This document shows positions 1 through 7,602 of a DNA stretch of 64,000 nucleotides, in pieces. A program made the position numbers and the translations under genes. The first letter of the stretch is position 1; each line of letters starts with the position of its first letter. Source of the stretch: Streptomyces sp. TSRI0281 (lineage in GTDB: Bacteria; Actinomycetota; Actinomycetes; Streptomycetales; Streptomycetaceae). The stretch spans positions 62,001 through 126,000 of the forward strand of contig NZ_LWLE01000004.1 of NCBI RefSeq assembly GCF_001905125.1. The letters are read 5' to 3'. The notes beneath the pieces were generated by a model. It saw nothing but the letters and a program-made list of their open reading frames with translations. It ran no database searches and was not told the origin of the DNA.

Positions 1-468
1 GTGCTGCACGGCCCGTGGGAGATCCGCGTGCACCGGATCGACGCGCCCGAGGGGGCGGCGGCGCGGGAGGGCGGTCACGCGGTGGCGCACGCACAGGCTC
101 CGGTCGCGACGTCCGGACCCGGGTGGGCCATGGCCCGTACGGCCGACGGGCTGAGCAGCGCCGTGGTCGCGCTGTACGGCTGGGGGGATGCGCCGGGCGC
201 CGACGGGGCCGGCGGGGTCGCGGCGGAGGTGGCGGAGGTGGCCCGGGATGTGCAGTCCAACGCGTTCGGGCCGCATTCCGCGATCCCGTATCTGCGCCGG
301 GACAGCCATCCGGGCGGCCGGAGCGTCCAGGTGTCCCTGGTCGCGCTGTCCCGCGACACGTTGCATCCGCAGGCGCTGCGGGATTCGGTCGCGGTGCGGG
401 TGGCCGGCGGTGGGGCGTCGGTGGTGCTGACCTTCCTGGACGGCTCGACGGTCGAGGTGGCGGGCTGA
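1..468 (+). CDS. C-terminal part of a probable DUF2264 protein (5' truncated by window)
   Basis: The reading frame is open from the first base and ends with TGA at 466-468, so only the last ~155 residues of a longer protein are visible. The segment has no signal peptide or membrane span. It is made of short hydrophobic beta-type stretches (EIRVHRIDAP, VQVSLVALSRD, VVLTFLDGS) with HGPWEIRVHR at the start of the visible part. This ending resembles my memory of actinobacterial DUF2264 proteins (an uncharacterised, glycoside-hydrolase-like family), but I cannot confirm it without the missing N-terminus. The first codon, GTG, is probably internal. It is convergent with the conservon that follows. 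Confidence 0.55.
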   Translation: MLHGPWEIRVHRIDAPEGAAAREGGHAVAHAQAPVATSGPGWAMARTADGLSSAVVALYGWGDAPGADGAGGVAAEVAEVARDVQSNAFGPHSAIPYLRRDSHPGGRSVQVSLVALSRDTLHPQALRDSVAVRVAGGGASVVLTFLDGSTVEVAG

Positions 469-489
469 TCAGCGGCGCGCCCCTTGTCG

Positions 490-635
490 GCGTCGAAGTG
501 CCGGGAGCGTCGGCGGCGCGTCGAGGAGTTGAGACCGTCAGCCGCACTTCGAGGTGCGGGGGGAGCGTCAGCGGCGCGTCGAGGTGCCGGGGGCGTCAGC
601 TGCGCGTCGAGGTGCCGGGGGCGTCAGCGGCGCGG
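490..635. repeat. Degenerate ~28-bp tandem repeat between convergent genes
   Basis: Units beginning CGTCAGC/CGTCGGC start at 508, 536, 566, 594 and 622. The best copies (566-593 and 594-621) are 28 bp and differ at one base. Units 508 and 536 are more diverged, and a partial unit covers 490-507. The core is CGTCGAGGTGCCGGGGG. The last partial unit runs into the 3' end of the minus-strand GAF gene, whose TGA (624-626) lies inside the repeat. Confidence 0.8.
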
Positions 636-1205
636 GGCCTCCCTGCGGTCGATCTGGCCGATGAGTTCCTGGGCCAGCGACTTGATGGTGGCGAGCCCGG
701 GGCGCCCCCAGGGACGTGGCACGGTGTCGACGGCGCAGACAGTGCCCAGGGCGACGCCCGTGCGGTCGATGAGCGGTGCCCCGAGGTAGGAGCGGATGCC
801 TATTTCGTCGACGACCGGGTTCCCGGCGAAGCGCGGATAGTCGCAGACGTCCTCCAGGACGAGGGCCTTGCGCCGTACGAGGACATGCGGGCAGTAACCG
901 TGGTCGCGGGCCATGTAGCGGCCGCTGCGGTGGCAGCTCGCCGCGGCCTCGCCGAGGTCGGCGCCGCTCCGGTTGCCCGCGGGGGTGTGCAGCCCCGCGA
1001 AGAACTGCCGGTTCTCGTCGATGAAGTTGACCATCGAGTAGGGGGTGGAGGTCACTTCGGCGACCCTGTCGGCGAAGGCGTCGAAGCTGTCGAACGAGGC
1101 GTCGGCCCGTTCGCCGAGGCCGAGTGTGCGCAGCCGTTCCGCGCGGACGTGGCCGTCCCGGTCGACGGGTGTCAGCAGCAGCCGGCCGGTGGCGTAGTGG
1201 GTCAC
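624..1205 (-). CDS. GAF domain protein, last gene of the conservon
   Basis: A 193-residue soluble protein. A GAF fold covers roughly residues 40-180 (YSMVNFIDENRQFFAGL, then SYLGAPLIDRTGVALGTVC), the pattern seen in small signalling GAF proteins. No kinase or cyclase domain follows. The GTG start at 1205 overlaps the stop of the upstream GTPase-like gene by 4 bp (GTGA), which indicates translational coupling and membership of the conservon. In several Streptomyces conservons the fifth gene is a cytochrome P450; here a GAF protein takes that place. It could sense a small ligand or act as a partner for the kinase or GTPase; the sequence does not say which. Confidence 0.85.
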   Translation of the reverse strand: MTHYATGRLLLTPVDRDGHVRAERLRTLGLGERADASFDSFDAFADRVAEVTSTPYSMVNFIDENRQFFAGLHTPAGNRSGADLGEAAASCHRSGRYMARDHGYCPHVLVRRKALVLEDVCDYPRFAGNPVVDEIGIRSYLGAPLIDRTGVALGTVCAVDTVPRPWGRPGLATIKSLAQELIGQIDRREAPRR

Positions 1206-1825
1206 GGATGGGCTCCGAAACTCTGCAGCGGAGCCGGGGCGGAGGTGGCGTTGATCAGGTGCTGGACGAGGGTGACCAGCGCGCCCGTGCCCGAGCTGGC
1301 GATCCGGGCGTCGCACAGGACGACCGGCACTTCGGGTCCGAGGTCGAGCGCGGCCCGGACCTCGTCGGGTTCGTAGCGGTAGGCCCCGTCGAACTCGTTG
1401 ACGGCGACGATGAATCCGATGCCGCGCCGCTCGAAGAAGTCGACCGCGGCGAAGCATTCCGCCAGGCGGCGGGTGTCCGCCAGTACGACGGCCCCGAGCG
1501 CGCCTTTGGACAGTTCGTCCCACATGAACCAGAACCGTTCCTGGCCGGGGGTGCCGAACAGATAGAGCACATGCTGATCGGAGAGGGTGATCCGGCCGAA
1601 GTCCATCGCCACGGTGGTGGATGTCTTCGACTCGACGCCTTCGAGGTTGTCGGTCGCCATGCTGACCTGGGTCAGCAGTTCCTCCGTGCTCAGCGGGGCG
1701 ATTTCGCTGACCGCGCCGACGAAGGTCGTCTTGCCGACGCCGAATCCTCCCGCGACCAGGACTTTGAGGGCGACGGGGAAGAACACGGAGGTTCCGGTGC
1801 TGTCAGAGCTGTCGTCGTAGACCAT
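1202..1825 (-). CDS. Conservon small GTP/ATP-binding protein (CvnD-like)
   Basis: A 207-residue P-loop protein of the conservon GTPase family. The Walker A motif GGFGVGKTT lies near residue 27, the switch/G3-like FGTPGQERF near residue 96, and a G4-like VNEFDGA near residue 143. These place it among MglA/Ras-like prokaryotic GTPases that act at the membrane with a roadblock protein. The chosen ATG at 1825 begins MVYDDSSDS, a typical start for this family, and lies inside the 3' end of the DUF742 gene (23-bp overlap). The 4-bp overlap with the GAF gene keeps the operon unbroken. Confidence 0.9.
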   Translation of the reverse strand: MVYDDSSDSTGTSVFFPVALKVLVAGGFGVGKTTFVGAVSEIAPLSTEELLTQVSMATDNLEGVESKTSTTVAMDFGRITLSDQHVLYLFGTPGQERFWFMWDELSKGALGAVVLADTRRLAECFAAVDFFERRGIGFIVAVNEFDGAYRYEPDEVRAALDLGPEVPVVLCDARIASSGTGALVTLVQHLINATSAPAPLQSFGAHP

Positions 1826-2180
1826 CGAGCACTGCCTCCAGCAGGTGTCGGTCGGTGGGCATGTCATGGAAAGCGGGGGCGTGGGCGGTGACCGCGCCGC
1901 AGTCGACCAGGTCGGAGAGAAGGACCTTGGTGACGACTGCGGGCAGCCGGAGGTGTGCGGCGATCTCGGCGACGGACATCGGGCCGTCGCACAGGCCCAG
2001 GGCCACGGTGTGTTCGGGGCCGAGGGGCGACTGCGGCTCGCTCCCGGTGGCCATGATCAGGGAGAGCAGATCGAGCATGGTGGACGGCCGGGTGCGGCCG
2101 TTGATCACGGTGTACGGGCGGATGAGCCGGCCGGCCGCGTCGTCGAGCAGGGGCCCGTCCTGCGGGGCCGGCATCCTCAC
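1803..2180 (-). CDS. DUF742 protein of the conservon (CvnC-like)
   Basis: A 125-residue protein with the DUF742 pattern (RLIRPYTVINGRTRP near the N-terminus, then a winged-helix-like region with MSVAEIAAHLRLP and VTKVLLSDLV). DUF742 proteins are constant partners in conservons and are thought to belong to a membrane-associated signalling complex. The GTG at 2180 overlaps the stop of the roadblock gene by 4 bp (GTGA) and gives VRMPAPQDG; an ATG two codons further in (2174) is the alternative. Confidence 0.88.
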   Translation of the reverse strand: MRMPAPQDGPLLDDAAGRLIRPYTVINGRTRPSTMLDLLSLIMATGSEPQSPLGPEHTVALGLCDGPMSVAEIAAHLRLPAVVTKVLLSDLVDCGAVTAHAPAFHDMPTDRHLLEAVLDGLRRQL

Positions 2181-2611
2181 AGCCCCGGAGTGAACGGCGC
2201 CCCGGCCGACTGCCGCAGCGGGGTCATCAGATAGGGCCGGACGCTCTTGACCAGCATGGCCATCTCGTAGCCGAGCACCGCGGCGTCCGCCTCGCGTCCG
2301 GCCAGGACGGCCAGGCAGGTGCCCGATCCGGCGGTGGAGACGAACAGCAGCGTGGAGTCCAGCTCGACGACCACCTGCCGGACGTCTCCGTTGTCGCCGA
2401 AGCGGGCCCCGGCGCTCCGGCCCAGTGAGTACAGCCCGGCGGCCAGGGCCGCCATGTGGTCGGCGCTGTCGGAGTCCATGCCGTGGACGGACTTCACCAG
2501 CCCGTCGGCGGAGAGCAGGACCGCGCTGCGCGTGTAGGGCACGCGTTGGACCAGCCCGCTCAGCAGCCAGTCCAGGTCCGAGACCTGACCGGACGGCATT
2601 TCGCTCGCCAT
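2177..2611 (-). CDS. Roadblock/LC7 domain protein of the conservon (CvnB-like)
   Basis: A 144-residue roadblock/LC7 protein: LDWLLSGLVQRVP, SAVLLSADGLVKS and VVVELDSTLLFVSTAGSGTCLAVLA are the family's helix and strand signatures. Such proteins bind and modulate small GTPases, which fits the GTPase-like gene two places downstream. It starts 7 bp after the kinase gene stop, so it is in the same transcript. Length matches other CvnB proteins and no key segment is missing. Confidence 0.9.
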   Translation of the reverse strand: MASEMPSGQVSDLDWLLSGLVQRVPYTRSAVLLSADGLVKSVHGMDSDSADHMAALAAGLYSLGRSAGARFGDNGDVRQVVVELDSTLLFVSTAGSGTCLAVLAGREADAAVLGYEMAMLVKSVRPYLMTPLRQSAGAPFTPGL

Positions 2612-2618
2612 GGTGCAT

Positions 2619-4682
2619 CTACTCCTTGAAAGTGGTGTCGTCGCGGGGTTCCGGGACGGACGGACCCGGTACGGATCGGTCGGGGGCGGCGGGGTCGGGC
2701 GCGGGAGGCCCCGGTTCGGGGCTGAAGCGGCCCGGTTCGGCGAGGTAGGGCTCGGACGCCTGCCATACGGGCTGTTCCGGTAGGTGCCCTTCCTGCACGA
2801 ACGTCTCCGGCACGGGCTCCGGCACGTACTGCTCCGGTACGTGCTGTTCCTGCACGTACTGCTCCGGCACGTACTGCTCCGGCACGTACTGCTCCTGGAC
2901 GTGCTGTTCCGCTACGGCCGGTGCCGTGAGACCTCGGACGGGCAGCGGGGCCGGCGACTGCGGCGGAGCGTCCAGCGCGCTCGGCACCGCCGACCCGAAT
3001 CCGGCGCCCTCGTCGTACGGGGCCGAGGCGGCTGCCTCCTCGGAGACTTGCGCCTCGGCGAGACCGACCCCCCGCCGGAAGGCCGCCATCAGCCCCGGGT
3101 CGTGCACGGCGTACTCGTCCTCGACACGCGGGACGGGTGCCTCCCTCAGCTGCGGGACCAGGTGTTCCTGGTTGGCCCGCCGGGGAAGCTCGGGGCGGGA
3201 CGGGGCGGGCACGGGACCGTCAACGTGTTCGGCCGGCACCGGACGGTCGACGCGTTCGGCGCGCAGCGGCAGCGGTGGCGCCTGCTCCTCGCGCCGTGTC
3301 TGCTGCGGTGGCCGGTGCGAGTGGCTCGGCGTCGGCCCGGAGGGGAAGGACGGTGGCTGCGGCGTCCGTCCCCCGTCCTCGGCGGGTGGCCGGTGAACCG
3401 CCCCCGGTGGGGGGACGGGGGCGGCGTCGGCGGGTGCCGGGCCGTCGCCGTCGATGCCGAGCAGGCACTGCGGCAGGACCAGTACCGCCTGTGTCCCCCC
3501 GTAGATGTTGCTCTGGAGGCGGACCGCGATGCCGTGCCGGCGGGCCAGCGCCGAGACGACGAACAGGCCGATCCTGCCGTCCTGGAGCAAATGGCCGACA
3601 TTGACCTGGTCGGGGTCGGCGAGCAGGGCGTTCATGCGTTTCTGTTCATGGCCCGGCATCCCGAGCCCGCGGTCCTCGACCTCCAGCGCGAGCCCGGCCG
3701 TGACGTGCTGGGCGCGCAGCAGGACTTGGGTGTGCGGAGCCGAGAACACCGTGGCGTTCTCCACGAGTTCGGCCAGCAGGTGGATCACGTCGGCCACGGC
3801 GTGCCCGCGCAGGGTGCCGTCGAGCGGCGGCACCAGTTTCACCCGGGGGTACTGCTCGACCTCGGCGATCGCCGAACGCAGCACCTCGGTGATGGTGACC
3901 GGGTTGCTCCACTGCCGACGGGAGACCGCCCCGCCGAGTACGGCCAGGTTCTCCGCGTGGCGGCGGATCCGGGTGGCCAGATGATCGACGTGGAAGAGGC
4001 CCTTGAGCAGGTCGGGGTCCTCGACCTCGTGCTCCAGCTCGTCGAGGATCTGGATCTCGCGGTGGACGAGTGACTGCAGTCGCCGGGCGAGGTTGACGAA
4101 GACCTCGACCTTCTGTTCGTTGCCCGCGTTGCTGAAGAGCTGGGACGCCTGGACGACGGCGGCCGCTGCCGCGTCGTGGGCCCGGCCCAGTTCCTGGCCG
4201 AGCAGGTCGAAGGCGTCGCCGCCGGGGGCGGCGGGCGGCTGGGGCCGTCGGGCGGGCACCGGATCCCCGTCGCGGAGCTGTTCCATCACCTGTTGCAGCT
4301 CGGCCTGCCCCTGGGCGCTGATGCGGCGGAGCACCAGCACCCGGTCGAGCACGCCGGAGGCCACCCGGTGGGCCCCCAGATAGGCGGCCGCGACGGCGGC
4401 GACGGCCAGCGCCGCGGATCCGCCGAGCGCTGCCCACAGGCTGCCGGACGGGCTGACCGCGCTGGAGCGGATGGTGAAGATGACGGCGGCGGCGCCGCTC
4501 AGCAGGGCGGCGACCGTCGGCAGCAGGGCGGTGCGCAGCAGTTGGGGGCGTATACGGACCTCGGGTGGCGGCTGCGCAGCGCGCGGCCTGCTCGCGGCCG
4601 AGTGGGAGCGTGCCCCGGGGCGGCCGTGCCGCCCGCCCTCTCGGCGTTCCGGTCGCGCGTCGGGTGCGCGAAGTTGAGACAT
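2619..4682 (-). CDS. Conservon sensor histidine kinase-like ATPase (CvnA-like) with repetitive C-terminal tail
   Basis: A 687-residue membrane protein and first gene of the conservon. Two hydrophobic segments near the N-terminus (about residues 50-72 and 83-108) anchor it. A helical dimerisation region contains LVHREIQILDELEHE. An HATPase domain follows, with N box ELVENATVFSAPH and G boxes EDRGLGMPG and RIGLFVVSALARRHG. After the kinase core comes a long Pro/Glu-rich disordered tail (roughly residues 385-687), including pentapeptide repeats of the type YVPEQ/YVQEQ. The ATG at 4682 is preceded by GAGGA; an in-frame ATG at 4733 is possible but has no clear ribosome-binding site. Conservon kinases are atypical, so autophosphorylation cannot be assumed. 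Confidence 0.9.
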   Translation of the reverse strand: MSQLRAPDARPERREGGRHGRPGARSHSAASRPRAAQPPPEVRIRPQLLRTALLPTVAALLSGAAAVIFTIRSSAVSPSGSLWAALGGSAALAVAAVAAAYLGAHRVASGVLDRVLVLRRISAQGQAELQQVMEQLRDGDPVPARRPQPPAAPGGDAFDLLGQELGRAHDAAAAAVVQASQLFSNAGNEQKVEVFVNLARRLQSLVHREIQILDELEHEVEDPDLLKGLFHVDHLATRIRRHAENLAVLGGAVSRRQWSNPVTITEVLRSAIAEVEQYPRVKLVPPLDGTLRGHAVADVIHLLAELVENATVFSAPHTQVLLRAQHVTAGLALEVEDRGLGMPGHEQKRMNALLADPDQVNVGHLLQDGRIGLFVVSALARRHGIAVRLQSNIYGGTQAVLVLPQCLLGIDGDGPAPADAAPVPPPGAVHRPPAEDGGRTPQPPSFPSGPTPSHSHRPPQQTRREEQAPPLPLRAERVDRPVPAEHVDGPVPAPSRPELPRRANQEHLVPQLREAPVPRVEDEYAVHDPGLMAAFRRGVGLAEAQVSEEAAASAPYDEGAGFGSAVPSALDAPPQSPAPLPVRGLTAPAVAEQHVQEQYVPEQYVPEQYVQEQHVPEQYVPEPVPETFVQEGHLPEQPVWQASEPYLAEPGRFSPEPGPPAPDPAAPDRSVPGPSVPEPRDDTTFKE
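2784..2915. repeat. 15-bp (pentapeptide) repeats in the kinase tail
   Basis: On the plus strand the unit is close to TGCTCCGGCACGTAC, repeated with small changes; the minus strand encodes runs of YVPEQ, YVQEQ and HVPEQ. The repeat keeps the coding frame of the conservon kinase tail, so copy-number change would lengthen or shorten the tail without breaking the gene. Confidence 0.8.
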
Positions 4683-5057
4683 CAGCGTCCTCGGTACATG
4701 GGGCACCAGGAATCGGCGTTCATGCGGTGGCACCTACGGTGGTCGGTCAGACTCGGGGATCGGTCGGGCAGGCTCACGGGATGGGAGCCCACTGTTGATC
4801 ACCGGGCACACACGGTAGTCGTCAATCACTCATGTGCGACGGGCAGTTGTCGAACTTGCCCGCCATCCGTCCCGCTCTGGTATGACCTCTCGCACGAGCG
4901 ACCGATTTACGCCGCATTGACACCCGACTCCCGGCACCCCACCCGGGGCCTCTGGCGCCGCCCCGGCAGCGCCCCCGTCCGGGGCCGCACCCACGTCCGG
5001 GGCCGCGCCCGCGGGTGCACCGGGTGCCCCTCACGCCGTACCCCCGGACCGAACGGC
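4683..5057. other. Intergenic region upstream of the conservon
   Basis: About 375 bp with no convincing gene. It must hold the conservon promoter on the minus strand. A TTGACG hexamer occurs on that strand at 4820-4825, but no well-spaced -10 box accompanies it, so no promoter is called. The 4970-5010 part is a low-complexity GGGGCCGC-type stretch. Confidence 0.4.
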
Positions 5058-5115
5058 CACTGGGGTGCTGCCGGGCCTCACGACCTGAGCCGTGACGCCC
5101 GACAGCACCCCAGTG
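5058..5115. terminator. Strong hairpin downstream of the MBL-fold gene
   Basis: CACTGGGGTGCTG (5058-5070) is perfectly complementary to CAGCACCCCAGTG (5103-5115). After one mismatch the pairing continues with CGGGC/GCCCG. The hairpin begins 15 bp beyond the stop of the minus-strand MBL gene, the expected place for its terminator. No U-tract follows, as is usual in Streptomyces. Confidence 0.65.
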
Positions 5116-5130
5116 CCCGCTCTTCGCCCG

Positions 5131-6393
5131 TTACGCCGTCGGAGCGACCTCGGCATGTCCGGAATCCGCTTCGGCCGCGGAGGAGGCTCCCTCCGGCTGC
5201 CCTCCCGCACCGCCGGACGCCAGGGCGGGCACGCCCTCCGCCATCCGCGCCGCCCCTGCGGGCCGGTACTCGATCGGCTGCGGCGCCACCGCACGCCACC
5301 ACGGCTCGGCGGGGACGTGTTGCCCGCCCGGCTCGAAGGGCTCACCCGGACGGGGCAGCGCCAACGGCTGACCCGCGTCGTCGGCCGCGGCGAGCGTCCC
5401 CTCGCCGGGCTCGGCCCACGGGTGCGGGGCGAGGTTGAAGGTGGCCCAGTGGATGGGCAGCACGACCCCGTGCGGGCGCCCGCCCTGGAGGTCCAGATGG
5501 GCGCGCATGCCCTCGGCGGGCGTCATGTGGATCTCGGGCCAGTACTCGCTGTACGCGCCGATCTGGATCATCGTCGCGTCGAACGGGCCGTGCTCCGCGC
5601 CGATGTCCTCGAAGCCCGGGAAGTAGCCGGTGTCGCCGCTGTGGTAGATCCGGTGCTCGGGCCCCGCGACGGCCCAGGACGCCCAGAGCGTGTGCTGCTG
5701 ATTGCGCAGACCGCGGCCGCAGAAGTGGCGTGCGGGGGTGGCGGTCAGGCTGATCCCGGCGACCTTCGCGGTCTCGTTCCAGTCGAGCTCGTACATCCGG
5801 TCGGCGGGCACCCCCCACCGCTCCAGGTGGGCGCCGACGCCGAGCGGGACCGCGAAGACCGTGTCCGTGCCCGCCAGGGCCCGGATCGTGGGCAGGTCGA
5901 GATGGTCGTAGTGGTCGTGGGAGATCACGACCACGTCGACCGGTCCGAGCGCCGCCAGCGACAGCGGCACCGGGTGCAGCCGCTTCGGCCCCGCGAAGGC
6001 GAATGGGGAGCAGCGCTCGCCCCAGACCGGGTCGAACAGGACCCGGCGTCCGTCGATCTCGGCGAGGACGCTGGAGTGCCCCATCCAGGTCAGCCGCAGA
6101 CCCGTGGCGGGCGGTGCGGCCAGATCGGCGAGGGTGGTGGCGTGGACCGGCACGGTGCCGGTCGGCGCCCGGTGGACCCGCTGCTGCTTGTGGAAGTAGA
6201 TCTTCGCGAATTCCAGCGTGGACCCGGACGGCCTCGTCCGCGCTCCCACCGGGTTCTGGAACACTCCGTCGGCGAAATTCGGCGAGCGGCGGATGCGCTC
6301 CATCCGGGCTCCGGCCGGATCGGCACCGAAGGCGTCGGTGCGCAGGGAACGCAGTCTGGTACGGAGCGGAAGCAGATAATCGGCGCCGGTCAC
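5131..6393 (-). CDS. MBL-fold metallo-hydrolase, NAPE-PLD/UPF0173-like
   Basis: A 420-residue metallo-beta-lactamase-fold protein. Metal-binding signatures are SHDHYDHLD (HxHxDH), a later TPARHFCGRG, HSGDTGYFPGF and a C-terminal IHWATF histidine. The LTWMGHSSVLAEIDG strand before the metal motif and the GDTGYFPGF motif are those of N-acyl-phosphatidylethanolamine phospholipase D-like and L-ascorbate-6-phosphate-lactonase-like hydrolases. The true substrate is unknown. No signal peptide is seen, so it is probably cytoplasmic. The GTG at 6393 has AGGAG five bases upstream. The last ~60 residues are Ala/Gly-rich and look disordered. Confidence 0.85.
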   Translation of the reverse strand: MTGADYLLPLRTRLRSLRTDAFGADPAGARMERIRRSPNFADGVFQNPVGARTRPSGSTLEFAKIYFHKQQRVHRAPTGTVPVHATTLADLAAPPATGLRLTWMGHSSVLAEIDGRRVLFDPVWGERCSPFAFAGPKRLHPVPLSLAALGPVDVVVISHDHYDHLDLPTIRALAGTDTVFAVPLGVGAHLERWGVPADRMYELDWNETAKVAGISLTATPARHFCGRGLRNQQHTLWASWAVAGPEHRIYHSGDTGYFPGFEDIGAEHGPFDATMIQIGAYSEYWPEIHMTPAEGMRAHLDLQGGRPHGVVLPIHWATFNLAPHPWAEPGEGTLAAADDAGQPLALPRPGEPFEPGGQHVPAEPWWRAVAPQPIEYRPAGAARMAEGVPALASGGAGGQPEGASSAAEADSGHAEVAPTA

Positions 6394-6518
6394 AACATCT
6401 CCTGAGGGAGTCGGTGTCGTCTCATTATGGTCGGGCAGTACGACAGGGCGAGAGCGGAGCGGTGAACGGAGCAGTGCGGCGCGCGGTACGGCGCGTACGG
6501 TGAGCGGCCGGTGATCCC

Positions 6519-7040
<522 letters not shown>

Positions 7041-7170
7041 TCACCGGTGACGTGTCCGAGGCCGGCGCCCCGGGGCCCTGCGCCCCGCGCCGTGCCGCAT
7101 CTCGCACCGGGAGACCGCCATGACCGCCCGTATTTCGCTCGACCCGCCGCACCCCGTCCTCTAGCGTGCC

Positions 7171-7305
7171 GTGTCCTGGTACTCCAACCGAACGTACGGC
7201 AAAGTCATCGACCCCGTACGGGCCACCGCCCACCACGCCGAGGTGCTGTGGGCGGGCCTGCGCTTCGAGCTGTCCGCGGGCCACTGGAAGGCCCCGGACC
7301 CGGAT
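7171..7305 (+). pseudogene. Possible remnant of a carboxymuconolactone decarboxylase-family gene
   Basis: Translation from the GTG at 7171 gives about 44 residues (RTYGKVIDPVRATAHH, then VLWAGLRFELSAGHWK and APDPD) that resemble the N-terminus of actinobacterial CMD/AhpD-like proteins of the '...HHPxVLxAxxRFE...W..LDP' type. After about position 7305 the frame loses that pattern and becomes Arg/Gly-rich, with no CxxC active site. The rest of the 6960-7602 interval shows no other gene I can support. The match is from memory of the family, so this is tentative. Confidence 0.3.
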
Positions 7306-7602
7306 GACGGCCACCCCGCCGCAGGCCGGGGACGTGTTCGTCGACCGGTTGCCGGGCGCGGCGGCGCCGGTGGAACCGACGACCATGATCTCCGCCGAGA
7401 ACATGCGCTCGCGCACCGATGCCGCGCCCGGCCCGACCGGCCAGGGCTTCGAGGACCACGGCGACAGCCCGTCCCGGCGGGGGACCGAACGGCCGGCCGT
7501 CGGTGGGCACGGTCGGCCGTTTATCGCTTTGACAGGGGCGCCGCCACCTCCCAATACTGAACGACGATTCAGTAGCGCGACGCGTTCGCGGAGGGAGGCA
7601 GC

